A stretch of 30,150 nucleotides of DNA from NCBI GenBank assembly GCA_002499945.1, contig DKYP01000016.1, positions 1 through 30,150 on the forward strand, written 5' to 3'. Positions 7,211 to 14,930 of this stretch are shown here, piece by piece; position 1 is the first letter of the stretch, and the number at the start of each line of letters is the position of its first letter. The position numbers and the translations under genes were made by a program. The notes beneath the pieces are model-generated. The model was not told the DNA's origin, did no database searches, and saw only the letters and a program-made list of their open reading frames with translations. This DNA comes from Lachnoclostridium sp. UBA7097 (GTDB lineage: Bacteria > Bacillota > Clostridia > Lachnospirales > Lachnospiraceae).

Positions 7211-8032
7211 ATGATACAGGGTTTATTTTTGGCAGCTTCTGCATCTGGCATTGGTGTTGCCGCCGGGGTAATAGGTGCAACAGGGCTTCTTATCGGCCTC
7301 CTTCTTGGATTTGCAGCGAAAGCATTTGCAGTACCAGTAGATGAGAAAGAGATTGCAGTACGTGAGTTCCTTCCTGGAAATAACTGCGGCGGCTGCGGTT
7401 TTGCGGGCTGTGATGCCCTTGCAAAGGCTATTGCAGCAGGTGAAGCACCAGTTAATGCATGTCCTGTAGGCGGTGCTGCAGTAGCAGAAAAAATCGGTGC
7501 AGTAATGGGCGTTGACAGCAGTGCTGCAGTAAGGAATGTTGCATATGTAAAATGTGCAGGTACTTGTGACAAAGCCGGGATAAAGGCAAATTACTACGGA
7601 ATATCAGACTGTAAAAGGGCAGCAGCAATACCAGGACGTGGTGACAAAGCATGTTCATTTGGCTGCCTTGGGTTTGGTTCATGCGTGGCAGCCTGCCAGT
7701 TTGATGCAATCCATGTAGAACATGGTATTGCAGTAGTTGATAAAGAAAAGTGTGTGGCATGTGGAAAGTGTATACAAGAGTGTCCAAACGGGCTTATTGA
7801 ACTTGTTCCATATGATGCAAAATTTGCAGTTTCATGCTCTAATAAAGATAAAGGGCCAAAAGTAATGGCAGTATGTGATACAGGCTGCATTGGCTGCGGT
7901 ATTTGCCAGAAACAGTGCGAAGCAGGGGCAATTACAGTAGAAAATAACATTGCACATATTGACCAGAGTAAGTGTACTGGCTGTGGGAAGTGCGCAGAGA
8001 AGTGTCCTAAGAAAGTTATCTTTGCACATTAA
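7211..8032 (+). CDS. rnfB: Rnf complex subunit RnfB (ferredoxin-type, multi-cluster)
   Basis: A 273-aa subunit that accepts electrons from reduced ferredoxin. An N-terminal membrane helix (about 10-35) is followed by a [4Fe-4S] domain with C59, C62, C67 and C84. The C-terminal half has four more Cys clusters: C148/C152/C158/C162, and three ferredoxin motifs beginning at C181 (CVACGKCIQEC), C226 (CIGCGICQKQC) and C255 (CTGCGKCAEKC). This cluster-rich form is usual in clostridia. The ATG has GGAGAGG 5 nt upstream. It is the last gene of the operon, and a terminator follows. Confidence 0.96.
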   Translation: MIQGLFLAASASGIGVAAGVIGATGLLIGLLLGFAAKAFAVPVDEKEIAVREFLPGNNCGGCGFAGCDALAKAIAAGEAPVNACPVGGAAVAEKIGAVMGVDSSAAVRNVAYVKCAGTCDKAGIKANYYGISDCKRAAAIPGRGDKACSFGCLGFGSCVAACQFDAIHVEHGIAVVDKEKCVACGKCIQECPNGLIELVPYDAKFAVSCSNKDKGPKVMAVCDTGCIGCGICQKQCEAGAITVENNIAHIDQSKCTGCGKCAEKCPKKVIFAH

Positions 8033-8070
8033 TATAATACATTGGTTTTGTAATTATGTAAAACAGTTAT

Positions 8071-8116
8071 AAACTGGCTGCAGATATGTTATAATATTCT
8101 GTAACCAGTTTTTTTA
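8071..8116 (+). terminator. Terminator of the rnf operon
   Basis: AAACTGG (8071-8077) pairs with CCAGTTT (8105-8111), with further pairing inside (GCAGA with TTCTG), and runs into a stretch of T residues. It starts 38 nt after the rnfB stop codon. Confidence 0.65.
8087..8095 (+). promoter_or_regulatory. Extended -10 promoter inside the rnf terminator
   Basis: TGTTATAAT at 8087-8095 is a perfect extended -10 element. The -35 position (TTATAA, 8067-8072) is weak. Transcription would begin near 8102, about 35 nt before the ATPase gene. It lies within the loop region of the rnf terminator. Confidence 0.5.
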
Positions 8117-8136
8117 GTTACTTTTGGAGGTGCAGA

Positions 8137-9402
8137 ATGATTAAGAAAATATATTTTGATAATTTTAAGTGTTATGAAAAGGCAGAATTATCAATAGAAA
8201 ATATTACAACACTTATTGGAACTAATTCTTCAGGAAAAACAAATGCAATAGAAGGAATTATGGTTTTATCAGAGATTGTATCAGGCAAGGATATTATAAC
8301 AATACTTGATGGTACAAGAAACGGGGGCAGTGTTATCAGGGGAGGTTCAAGCGGGTGTGCACGGTTTTTTAGTGGCAGTTTTACTTTGGGCTGCCTTGTC
8401 CAATATAATAATAAAACAGATTTATTATATGAAATAAGCATTAATTCAGATGATAAGGTAAATGTTAAAAAAGAACTATTAACAGAAATATCTGGCAACA
8501 GCAAGAAAAGAATTTTTATCACAAAAGAGAATATACAAGATACAGAAAATATTACTGTTTTTTGTAATAGTAACAAAGATGGCATAATTCCAGAAATAAT
8601 TTGTAACTGTTCATTTTCAGTGATAAGCCAGATTTCTGCAAAAATACCACTAGAAACAGATTATGGTAAAAAAACTGTAGATTATGCAAATTGTATTATT
8701 AAAAACCTGAAAAAGATTTTATTTTTAAGTCCCGAATTTACGCAGATGAGGGGATACTCACAAATTAATGATAATATACTGAAAGTAAATGCTTCTAATA
8801 TTTCTTCTGTTTTATATAAATTGTGTAAAAATGATATAAACAAAAAAATTTTACTAGATATTACAAAGAAATTACCAGAGAATGAAATATCTGGTATAAG
8901 TTTTGCAGAAGGACCATTAAATGATGTTATATTTTTTATTGATGAAATTTATGGCGGCAGAGAAGAAAAAACAGATGCTTCGAGACTGTCAGATGGGACT
9001 TTAAGCTGCCTGGCAATAATAGCTGCTGTTTTAAGCGAAGAAGAGGAAGGCATGGTTGTTATTGAAGAGATAGATAATGGATTACACCCAGGAAGGGCAA
9101 AAATGTTAATACAGCAAATTTCAGGCATTGCAAGAAGAAGAAAAGTAGATGTATTATTTACTACACATAATCCTGTATTATTAAATACATTAAGTAAAGA
9201 TGATTTGTATGGTGTTAATATTGTATACCGTGAAAATAATAATGGAAATGGAAAAATTATAACATTGGTTAATATTAAAGATATGCCTATGTTACTTGCA
9301 AGTGGAAAGCTTGGAGATGTTTTTACTAATGGCATGATACTTGATTTTATAAAAAAAGAACACGGGACAAATGATTATTCATGGCTGGAGGTGCAGGAGT
9401 GA
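8137..9402 (+). CDS. AAA/ABC-type ATPase of the AAA_21/OLD-like group
   Basis: A 421-aa predicted ATPase of the SMC/RecF-like class seen in many defence modules. Walker A is GTNSSGKT (28-35), preceded by the typical FDNFKCYEKAELSIENITTL. The ABC signature LSDGT is at 284-288, Walker B is MVVIEEIDNGLHP (306-318, Glu310/Glu311), and the H-loop is TTHNP (342-346). The ~240 residues between Walker A and the signature hold no domain I can name. The ATG has GGAGG 6 nt upstream. Its last 4 nt overlap the next gene, a PIN-like nuclease, so the two are probably made together. Base composition is more AT-rich than the rnf genes, which suggests acquisition. Function is inferred; no substrate can be read from the sequence. 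Confidence 0.85.
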   Translation: MIKKIYFDNFKCYEKAELSIENITTLIGTNSSGKTNAIEGIMVLSEIVSGKDIITILDGTRNGGSVIRGGSSGCARFFSGSFTLGCLVQYNNKTDLLYEISINSDDKVNVKKELLTEISGNSKKRIFITKENIQDTENITVFCNSNKDGIIPEIICNCSFSVISQISAKIPLETDYGKKTVDYANCIIKNLKKILFLSPEFTQMRGYSQINDNILKVNASNISSVLYKLCKNDINKKILLDITKKLPENEISGISFAEGPLNDVIFFIDEIYGGREEKTDASRLSDGTLSCLAIIAAVLSEEEEGMVVIEEIDNGLHPGRAKMLIQQISGIARRRKVDVLFTTHNPVLLNTLSKDDLYGVNIVYRENNNGNGKIITLVNIKDMPMLLASGKLGDVFTNGMILDFIKKEHGTNDYSWLEVQE

Positions 9403-9890
9403 GAGTTCATTTTATAGATACTTCAGTTTTTACAAATATTCTTGATATTCCATTTATGAATGACCAGAGAAAAGAAGTAATGGAAGAGTTAAATACACTG
9501 ATATGTAACAAGGAAATAGAAAAACTTATATTGCCATTTGCTACAATTATTGAAACTGGAAACCATATAGCGCATAATGGTGATGGAAACCAGAGAAGAC
9601 AGGCAGCAGAGAGATTTTGCAAGGTTATAAGAAAAACCTTAGAATGGGAAGCACCATGGGCATACTATGGGAAACAGCTTCAAGAAGAAGATTTAAAAAG
9701 AATATGTGTTTCTTTTCCAGATGCAGCAATGAGAGGAGAAGGATTTGGAGATTTGTCAATTATAAATGCATACAACAAATATAAAAATGAAACACCAGCG
9801 ATTAGTGAAATCAGGATATGGTCAATAGATTCACACTTGCAGGACAAATATAATGAGAAGTTTGAACTGCCATATATAAGAAATAATTAG
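9399..9890 (+). CDS. PIN-like domain nuclease, partner of the ATPase
   Basis: A 163-aa protein with the layout of a PIN-domain RNase: FIDTS near the N-terminus (Asp7), an acidic site in IIETG (Glu52), GFGDLSIINA (Asp118) and WSIDSH (Asp144). These four acidic residues are in the right order to bind the catalytic metals. The start is GTG 9399, overlapping the ATPase stop as GTGA, with GGAGG exactly 7 nt upstream. ATG 9381 is in frame but has no ribosome binding site and would lie deeper in the ATPase gene. No antitoxin-like partner of the VapB type is seen; the ATPase is the only coupled gene. The family assignment is by motif only. Confidence 0.7.
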   Translation: MRVHFIDTSVFTNILDIPFMNDQRKEVMEELNTLICNKEIEKLILPFATIIETGNHIAHNGDGNQRRQAAERFCKVIRKTLEWEAPWAYYGKQLQEEDLKRICVSFPDAAMRGEGFGDLSIINAYNKYKNETPAISEIRIWSIDSHLQDKYNEKFELPYIRNN

Positions 9891-10012
9891 CAATATTAGG
9901 TGGTAACTTTAATAAAGGTTTAAGGAATAAATTTTGTTTTTTGTGATATATTATTTTAAGCAGGTAAATTTAATATAACTGTTTATTTTATATTGCAGGG
10001 GGGAGATTTATT

Positions 10013-10177
10013 TTGGATAAGAAAAAAGAGTTTAAACTTTCAAGGCATACACTAATATGGCTGTGCGTTATATGTGCATTAATTTTATTAGTTAGTGTTG
10101 TGGCAGCAGAAAATATTTCACCAAAGTATAAGAATACATATTCTATAGAATCGTCAAAACTTCATATGTATAATTAA
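10013..10177 (+). CDS. Small single-pass membrane protein, 54 aa
   Basis: A short gene starting at TTG 10013 with the strong ribosome binding site GGGGGGAG ending at 10005, 7 nt upstream. The product begins MDKKKEFKLSRHT, has one hydrophobic helix LIWLCVICALILLVSVVAA (about residues 14-32), and then a polar tail ending in SSKLHMYN. The charge pattern predicts the N-terminus in the cytoplasm. It follows the PIN gene by 122 nt on the same strand and precedes a strong terminator, so it may be the third gene of the ATPase-PIN unit. I do not recognise a family. The 122-nt gap holds no gene. Confidence 0.55.
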   Translation: MDKKKEFKLSRHTLIWLCVICALILLVSVVAAENISPKYKNTYSIESSKLHMYN

Positions 10178-10219
10178 AATAGTGGTCTTGGTTAGCCTTA
10201 TAGCAATTTTATTAATGGA

Positions 10220-10277
10220 CTGGCAAATTCAAAGTGATACCAACGGCAGCACTTTGAATTGCCAGCCCGTCTTTTTT
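10220..10277 (+). terminator. Strong terminator closing the ATPase-PIN-small protein region
   Basis: CTGGCAAATTCAAAGTG (10220-10236) pairs with CACTTTGAATTGCCAG (10250-10265), giving 16 bp with one bulged A. On the plus strand it is followed after CCCGTC by seven T residues. It ends at the stop codon of the convergent LacI-family gene. In minus orientation the stem is not followed by T residues, so it would stop that operon poorly. Confidence 0.75.
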
Positions 10278-11350
10278 TACATTCCTTTGGAATTACCAGC
10301 ACCCATCTTCTGGCAGCTGTCCCTTATTACAAGCCTGCCCTCTAATTCCATCCGCACTACACTGGAGTGTCCGTTTTTTATACGGTCAACCAGCAAATAA
10401 AGCGCAAATTTCCCCATTTCCTCTTTAGGAAGCTTTACAGTAGTAAGCATAGGGTGGCAGTTCCCGGCTTCTTCAATATCATCACTTGCAATAATAGAAG
10501 GCACAACCTGTAAGTTTTTATATTTATTTAATGCTTTTAACATTCCAATAGCTGTAATATCATTAGCACAATAAATTCCAGTAGGGCAGCAGCCTGAACG
10601 TAGCATTTTTTCCATTGCCTCAAATCCTTCTGCTTCTGTCTGTTTAGTTTCAACAACATACCCGGAATTTAATACAATACCATTTTCTTTTAGCGCATTT
10701 GTAAACCCCTGGTATCTTGCTTCGTTCTGGCAGTCGCCTACATACCCGATTTCTTTATGGCCAAGGCTTATAAGGTAATTAACAGCAATAGAAGCCACTT
10801 TGTGCCCGTCACACAGGATTTCATCTATCTCATAATTAGTAGAATTACGGTTTACAGACACCACACTTTTATATTTTGCATCAAGTTTTTTTAATGCAGT
10901 GCTGTTACACTTTCCTACAATAACAAGCCCGTCACATTTTCCATTAGTTTCTTTGTACATTGAACCAATAATGGAATCTATATTTATATTGTTGCATTTC
11001 CTGTCATCTGAAAAAACGGGCATATACCAGACTTTGGATAATATACAGAAATGTTTATGGATTTCACTTTCAATTATCCGCAATAATTCTGAGAAGAAAG
11101 GGTCAGTCCTTGATTCGTCCATACGTGTCATAAGTACATTAATATAATAAGTCTTATTTTCTTCCTGTAATTTTCTGCCAAGTTTTAAACTTCTTGCGGC
11201 TTCATTAGGAGTGTAATTTAGTTCCATTGCTGCTTTCCATATACGTTCCCTTGTTTCTTCAGAGGAACAATGGTAGTTTGGGTTGTTTAACACCCTGGAA
11301 ACTGTAGACGGAGATACCCCTGCCATTTCAGCTATTTTATTTATAGACAT
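10277..11350 (-). CDS. LacI-family transcriptional regulator
   Basis: A 357-aa repressor-type protein. The N-terminal helix-turn-helix is INKIAEMAGVSPSTVSRVLN (about residues 3-22), followed by the hinge region NYTPNEAARSL. The remainder is a periplasmic-binding-protein-like effector domain, with GYVGDCQNEARYQGF and GIYCANDITAIGMLKALNKY in the positions usual for the family. The ATG has GGAGG 6 nt upstream. It is the last gene of the organosulfate operon, 15 nt after the sulfatase maturase, so it probably controls its own operon. The effector is unknown; a sulfate ester or a released alcohol or sugar are possibilities. Members of this family usually respond to sugars, so a sulfated glycan breakdown product is plausible. 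Confidence 0.92.
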   Translation of the reverse strand: MSINKIAEMAGVSPSTVSRVLNNPNYHCSSEETRERIWKAAMELNYTPNEAARSLKLGRKLQEENKTYYINVLMTRMDESRTDPFFSELLRIIESEIHKHFCILSKVWYMPVFSDDRKCNNINIDSIIGSMYKETNGKCDGLVIVGKCNSTALKKLDAKYKSVVSVNRNSTNYEIDEILCDGHKVASIAVNYLISLGHKEIGYVGDCQNEARYQGFTNALKENGIVLNSGYVVETKQTEAEGFEAMEKMLRSGCCPTGIYCANDITAIGMLKALNKYKNLQVVPSIIASDDIEEAGNCHPMLTTVKLPKEEMGKFALYLLVDRIKNGHSSVVRMELEGRLVIRDSCQKMGAGNSKGM

Positions 11351-11365
11351 AAGTTACCTCCATGT

Positions 11366-12499
11366 TTAATCCAGCCTGTATCCTGGTTCTTTAATTAATC
11401 TTCCTAATTTATAAATACGTTCTGATGCATATCCAAAAAACATTCTGTATGCCTTGCATAAAGAATTTAACCCTGGCATTCCATCTGTAAATGATTCACG
11501 CCATCTGCGGCAGCCTCCCCTGCAAAGGTTAAAATAAGGGCATTCTTTACATTCTGGCAAGTTACATCCTGAATACTTTGTAAATAAAACAGCTTTGTCT
11601 GAAGCAGCCAGGTTATTAAAGCCATCTGTAACATTTCCAAGTTTCCATTTATCTGTGCAATAGAAATCACATGGATAAACGCTGCCGTCACCCTCTACTG
11701 CAAAGTAGCACTGGCAGTAACCATTCATGCCACATTGTTCAGCAGGATATCCTGCTGCCATTTGTGCAAGATTGGAAAAGAAACGTATATCCATGTCTGC
11801 TCCTGCTTTAAAGTCCTCATACCACAGGTCAAAAAATTCACATAAAAACCTGCCATATTCTTCCGGGTTAACGGCAAATCCGCCAGGGGACTGGTTATCC
11901 CTGCCTGCTTCATCTAAACATGGTATAAACTGTATAAAATTAAAGGCTTGTTTTTTATAAAATTTATAAAGATAAGATGCTTTACGTGCTGTTTCATTTG
12001 TAATAACACTTAATATATTAAAATCTACATGGTACTGTTTGAGCAGGCTGGCAGCGTGCATTACATCTTCAAATGTATTTTCATTAGTTGTGGTTTTTCT
12101 ATATTGGTTATGTATTTTTTTAGGGCCATCAAGTGATAATCCTACAAGAAAATTGTTCTCTGAAAGAAATTCTGCCCATTCTTTATTAATAAGAATACCA
12201 TTTGTCTGGATTGTGTTTTCTATATGTAATCCTTTTGTATTATATTTTTTCTGTAACATAACTGCTTTTTGGAAAAAACCAATTCCAGCAAGCAGGGGTT
12301 CACCGCCCTGGAATGCAAAGCTTAAAAAGCCATCTGCATAGTTAATGGCATTAATTACAAGTGCTTCCAGGGTGTCCTCCTGCATAAACCCCTTAGTATA
12401 TTCTTCACGGCGGCTGCTTAAACATTTATAAAAACAATACTTGCAGTTAATATTACAATTAGAAGATGCTGGTTTAATTAAAATACTTGCTGCTGGCAT
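11366..12499 (-). CDS. Anaerobic sulfatase-maturating enzyme (radical SAM, SPASM)
   Basis: A 377-aa radical-SAM enzyme of the anSME type, which oxidises the active-site Cys or Ser of sulfatases to formylglycine without oxygen. The radical-SAM motif is C15-x3-C19-x2-C22 (CNINCKYC). The C-terminal SPASM part binds two more [4Fe-4S] clusters; visible cysteines are in CGMNGYCQC, VYPCDFYC and CNLPECKECPYFNLCRGGC. The Asp in YPCDFY matches the conserved family Asp near the second cluster. The ATG has GAAGGGA upstream. Its target is almost certainly the sulfatase gene directly upstream in the operon, whose key residue is Cys. The length is normal (about 370 aa). Confidence 0.94.
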   Translation of the reverse strand: MPAASILIKPASSNCNINCKYCFYKCLSSRREEYTKGFMQEDTLEALVINAINYADGFLSFAFQGGEPLLAGIGFFQKAVMLQKKYNTKGLHIENTIQTNGILINKEWAEFLSENNFLVGLSLDGPKKIHNQYRKTTTNENTFEDVMHAASLLKQYHVDFNILSVITNETARKASYLYKFYKKQAFNFIQFIPCLDEAGRDNQSPGGFAVNPEEYGRFLCEFFDLWYEDFKAGADMDIRFFSNLAQMAAGYPAEQCGMNGYCQCYFAVEGDGSVYPCDFYCTDKWKLGNVTDGFNNLAASDKAVLFTKYSGCNLPECKECPYFNLCRGGCRRWRESFTDGMPGLNSLCKAYRMFFGYASERIYKLGRLIKEPGYRLD

Positions 12500-12578
12500 A
12501 AAAATCCCTTCATTTTCCCTGGTTTAATATTATACAGTTTAATGGTTTTATTATTTTTAGTCAAATCCAGTTAAAAGT

Positions 12579-14858
12579 TTATTCTATGGACATTATTTTT
12601 GCAAGTTCTTCTTCAGGGCTTACATTTGTTGCAAACTGGTGCAGTACAAGCTTGTCAAGCCTGCCATTAAAGTCAAATGGAAGGCTGTATCCTGGTGTAA
12701 CAGGTGTATAATGGTTTCCTTTAATTGTTGAAGCAAAACCAATCATATATGCAAGTGTTTTTACATGCACTTTTCCAGCAGGCTTGTCATTAATATAAAG
12801 TGTAACTTCTGCGCCGCCGCCTGGTTTGCTGCTCCTTAAAAAGCTGTATGAAACCTTTAAATTCCCGGCAGGAAGTTCTATATCTGATTCTATTGTATAA
12901 TAAGCTGCCATATTAGCATTATAAACATATTTAAGGCGGTTGTCCTGTATATAGAATGAAATTCCTCCGAAACGCTGCCCGTTGCTGTATAATACACCCT
13001 CATTATCTGTTGAATCCCTGTAAATTTCTGCTGTTACTATATGGCTTGCAGAATGTGACTGTATATTACGTGCCATCACAATGTCAACTGCTTTAATAAC
13101 ATTTTTAAATTCTATAATTTTTTCCGGCATCTGTATGTGGTCTGAATACTGGCGGCTTAAATTCTCTGGTTTTCCATGCATTGGGAAACGCAGCATTGGG
13201 AATACACCATATCTTCCAGCTTCATGCATAAAGTCTTCTTTTAATTCCTGTAATTTTTCCGGGTACTGGCTGGCAACATTATATTTTTCTGAATAATCTT
13301 TTTCTACATGGTAAAGTTCCCATTCGTCCTCGGCATAGTTTTCTGTAAAACAGTGGTTTACAACAGCTTTCCAGCCATCTTTGTATATGCCCCTGTTGCC
13401 ATGTACTTCATAATATTGTATATATTTTTCACTTGGTGCATCTGCATTTTCAAATGTATATTTCATGCTAATGCCAGTAAAAGGTCTTTGTGGTACTCCC
13501 TTGATAGTATCTGGTTTATCTACGCCTATAATATCAAGTATTGTAGGTGTAATATCTGATACATGGTGGTACTGGCTGCGTACAGCACCAGCATCTTTTA
13601 TTGCAGCAGGGTAGCGGATAATAAGAGGGTCTTTAATGCCTCCTTCATGCGCCCAGATTTTATACCACTGGAAAGGTGTGTTCCCGCAATTTGCCCACCC
13701 TGTTGCATAGTGGTTAAATGAAAGTTCTGTGCCAATTTCATCTAAATGTTCATAGGCGTAATCAATTTCGCCTTCAGAACGTACAGTTACGTCCTGTCCC
13801 CTCATTGCATTAAATCTTCCGTCAATTCCGCCCTCTGCACTTGCGCCGTTATCTGACAGGAATACAATTACTGTATTATCAAGCTGCCCGCTTTCTTCCA
13901 GGTAATTAACCAGTCTTCCAATCTGCGCATCTGTATGTGTAAGCATTCCTGCAAATGCTTCCATTTCCCGTGCATATACAGCTTTTTCTTTATCTGTGCA
14001 GCTGTCCCAGTCACGTATATACTGGTTCTTTTCAGTAAGCTCTGCGTCTGGTGGGATAACGCCAAGTCTTTTCTGGTTCTCAAACCATTGTTGCCTGGTA
14101 ATATCCCAGCCAGCATCAAATTTGCCTTTGTAACGTTCTATATATTCTTTTGGGGCATGGTGCGGGGTATGCATTGCGCCAAATGGAAGATATAAAAAGA
14201 ATGGCTTTTCAGGAAAATTCATATTGTGTTCAAATAAGTAATCAATAGCATTGTCCACAATATCTTCTGAAAAATGGTATCCTTCTTCTACAGTTTTTGG
14301 CTGTGGCGCTTTAGTATTATCACGTATTAAATGTGGATGGTACTGGTCATTTTCACCCTGCAGGAAACCGTAATAGCGGTCAAATCCTTTTTGAAGTGGC
14401 CAGCAGTCTATAGGGCCTGCCGCACACTGGTCAGCTGAAAGATGCCATTTGCCAGTACAGAATGTGGCATACCCGTATTCTTTTAATATTTCTGCAATAG
14501 TAGCATATTCAGGCTTAATATGCCCGTCCATATTGTTGTCACAGCCCGTTTTCATTTCAATAAGGCTTGCGCAGCCAGCGGTATGGTGGTTAGCACCACA
14601 GAGCAGGGAAGTCCTTGTGGCAGAGCATACAGCTGTAGTATGGAAATTATTGTACCTGAGCCCCTCATTGGCAAGACGGTCAATATTAGGTGTTTCAATA
14701 TTTGAGCCATAACAGCCAAGCTGTGCAAATCCCATATCATCAAGAAGTATATATATTACATTTGGTGCATTTTTGGGATTATTGTCTGTGATATTGTATT
14801 TATACCTGGTTTCTGCCATAGTACGTCCAGGTGTGCCAGTAAATGTCTGTTTTCTCAT
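12579..14858 (-). CDS. Arylsulfatase-type sulfatase, formylglycine dependent
   Basis: A 759-aa sulfatase of the alkaline-phosphatase superfamily that hydrolyses sulfate esters. Metal ligands appear in LLDDMGF (Asp40, Asp41) and FLSDNGAS. The modification site is C78-S-A-T-R82 followed by TSLLCG; Cys78 would become formylglycine. GKWHLSADQ and FGAMHTPHHAP carry other conserved Lys and His residues. A C-terminal ~200-residue beta-rich region completes the protein, as in Pseudomonas AtsA-like enzymes. The usual Pro after C-x is Ala here, which anaerobic maturases are reported to accept. No signal peptide is seen, so the enzyme should act in the cytoplasm. The ATG has GGAGGG 6 nt upstream. Confidence 0.93.
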   Translation of the reverse strand: MRKQTFTGTPGRTMAETRYKYNITDNNPKNAPNVIYILLDDMGFAQLGCYGSNIETPNIDRLANEGLRYNNFHTTAVCSATRTSLLCGANHHTAGCASLIEMKTGCDNNMDGHIKPEYATIAEILKEYGYATFCTGKWHLSADQCAAGPIDCWPLQKGFDRYYGFLQGENDQYHPHLIRDNTKAPQPKTVEEGYHFSEDIVDNAIDYLFEHNMNFPEKPFFLYLPFGAMHTPHHAPKEYIERYKGKFDAGWDITRQQWFENQKRLGVIPPDAELTEKNQYIRDWDSCTDKEKAVYAREMEAFAGMLTHTDAQIGRLVNYLEESGQLDNTVIVFLSDNGASAEGGIDGRFNAMRGQDVTVRSEGEIDYAYEHLDEIGTELSFNHYATGWANCGNTPFQWYKIWAHEGGIKDPLIIRYPAAIKDAGAVRSQYHHVSDITPTILDIIGVDKPDTIKGVPQRPFTGISMKYTFENADAPSEKYIQYYEVHGNRGIYKDGWKAVVNHCFTENYAEDEWELYHVEKDYSEKYNVASQYPEKLQELKEDFMHEAGRYGVFPMLRFPMHGKPENLSRQYSDHIQMPEKIIEFKNVIKAVDIVMARNIQSHSASHIVTAEIYRDSTDNEGVLYSNGQRFGGISFYIQDNRLKYVYNANMAAYYTIESDIELPAGNLKVSYSFLRSSKPGGGAEVTLYINDKPAGKVHVKTLAYMIGFASTIKGNHYTPVTPGYSLPFDFNGRLDKLVLHQFATNVSPEEELAKIMSIE

Positions 14859-14897
14859 TTTAACCCTCCGTTAATTTTTAGTTATTACCAAAGCAGC

Positions 14898-14922
14898 AGG
14901 GCGGATTGTAAATACCCGCCCT
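14898..14922. other. GC-rich hairpin between the two sulfatase genes
   Basis: AGGGCGG (14898-14904) pairs with CCGCCCT (14916-14922). In the operon's direction (minus strand) the stem is not followed by T residues, so it would more likely protect or process the mRNA between the two genes than end transcription. On the plus strand a short T run follows, so it could stop antisense transcription. Confidence 0.5.
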
Positions 14923-14930
14923 TTTTATAA

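Noticed and set aside
9381..9398. ATG start for the PIN-like protein
   Set aside because: No ribosome binding site; GTG 9399 has GGAGG at ideal spacing and the usual stop-start overlap.
12039..12341. 100-codon plus-strand frame within the maturase gene
   Set aside because: It is antisense to a strongly supported radical-SAM gene and has no family features.
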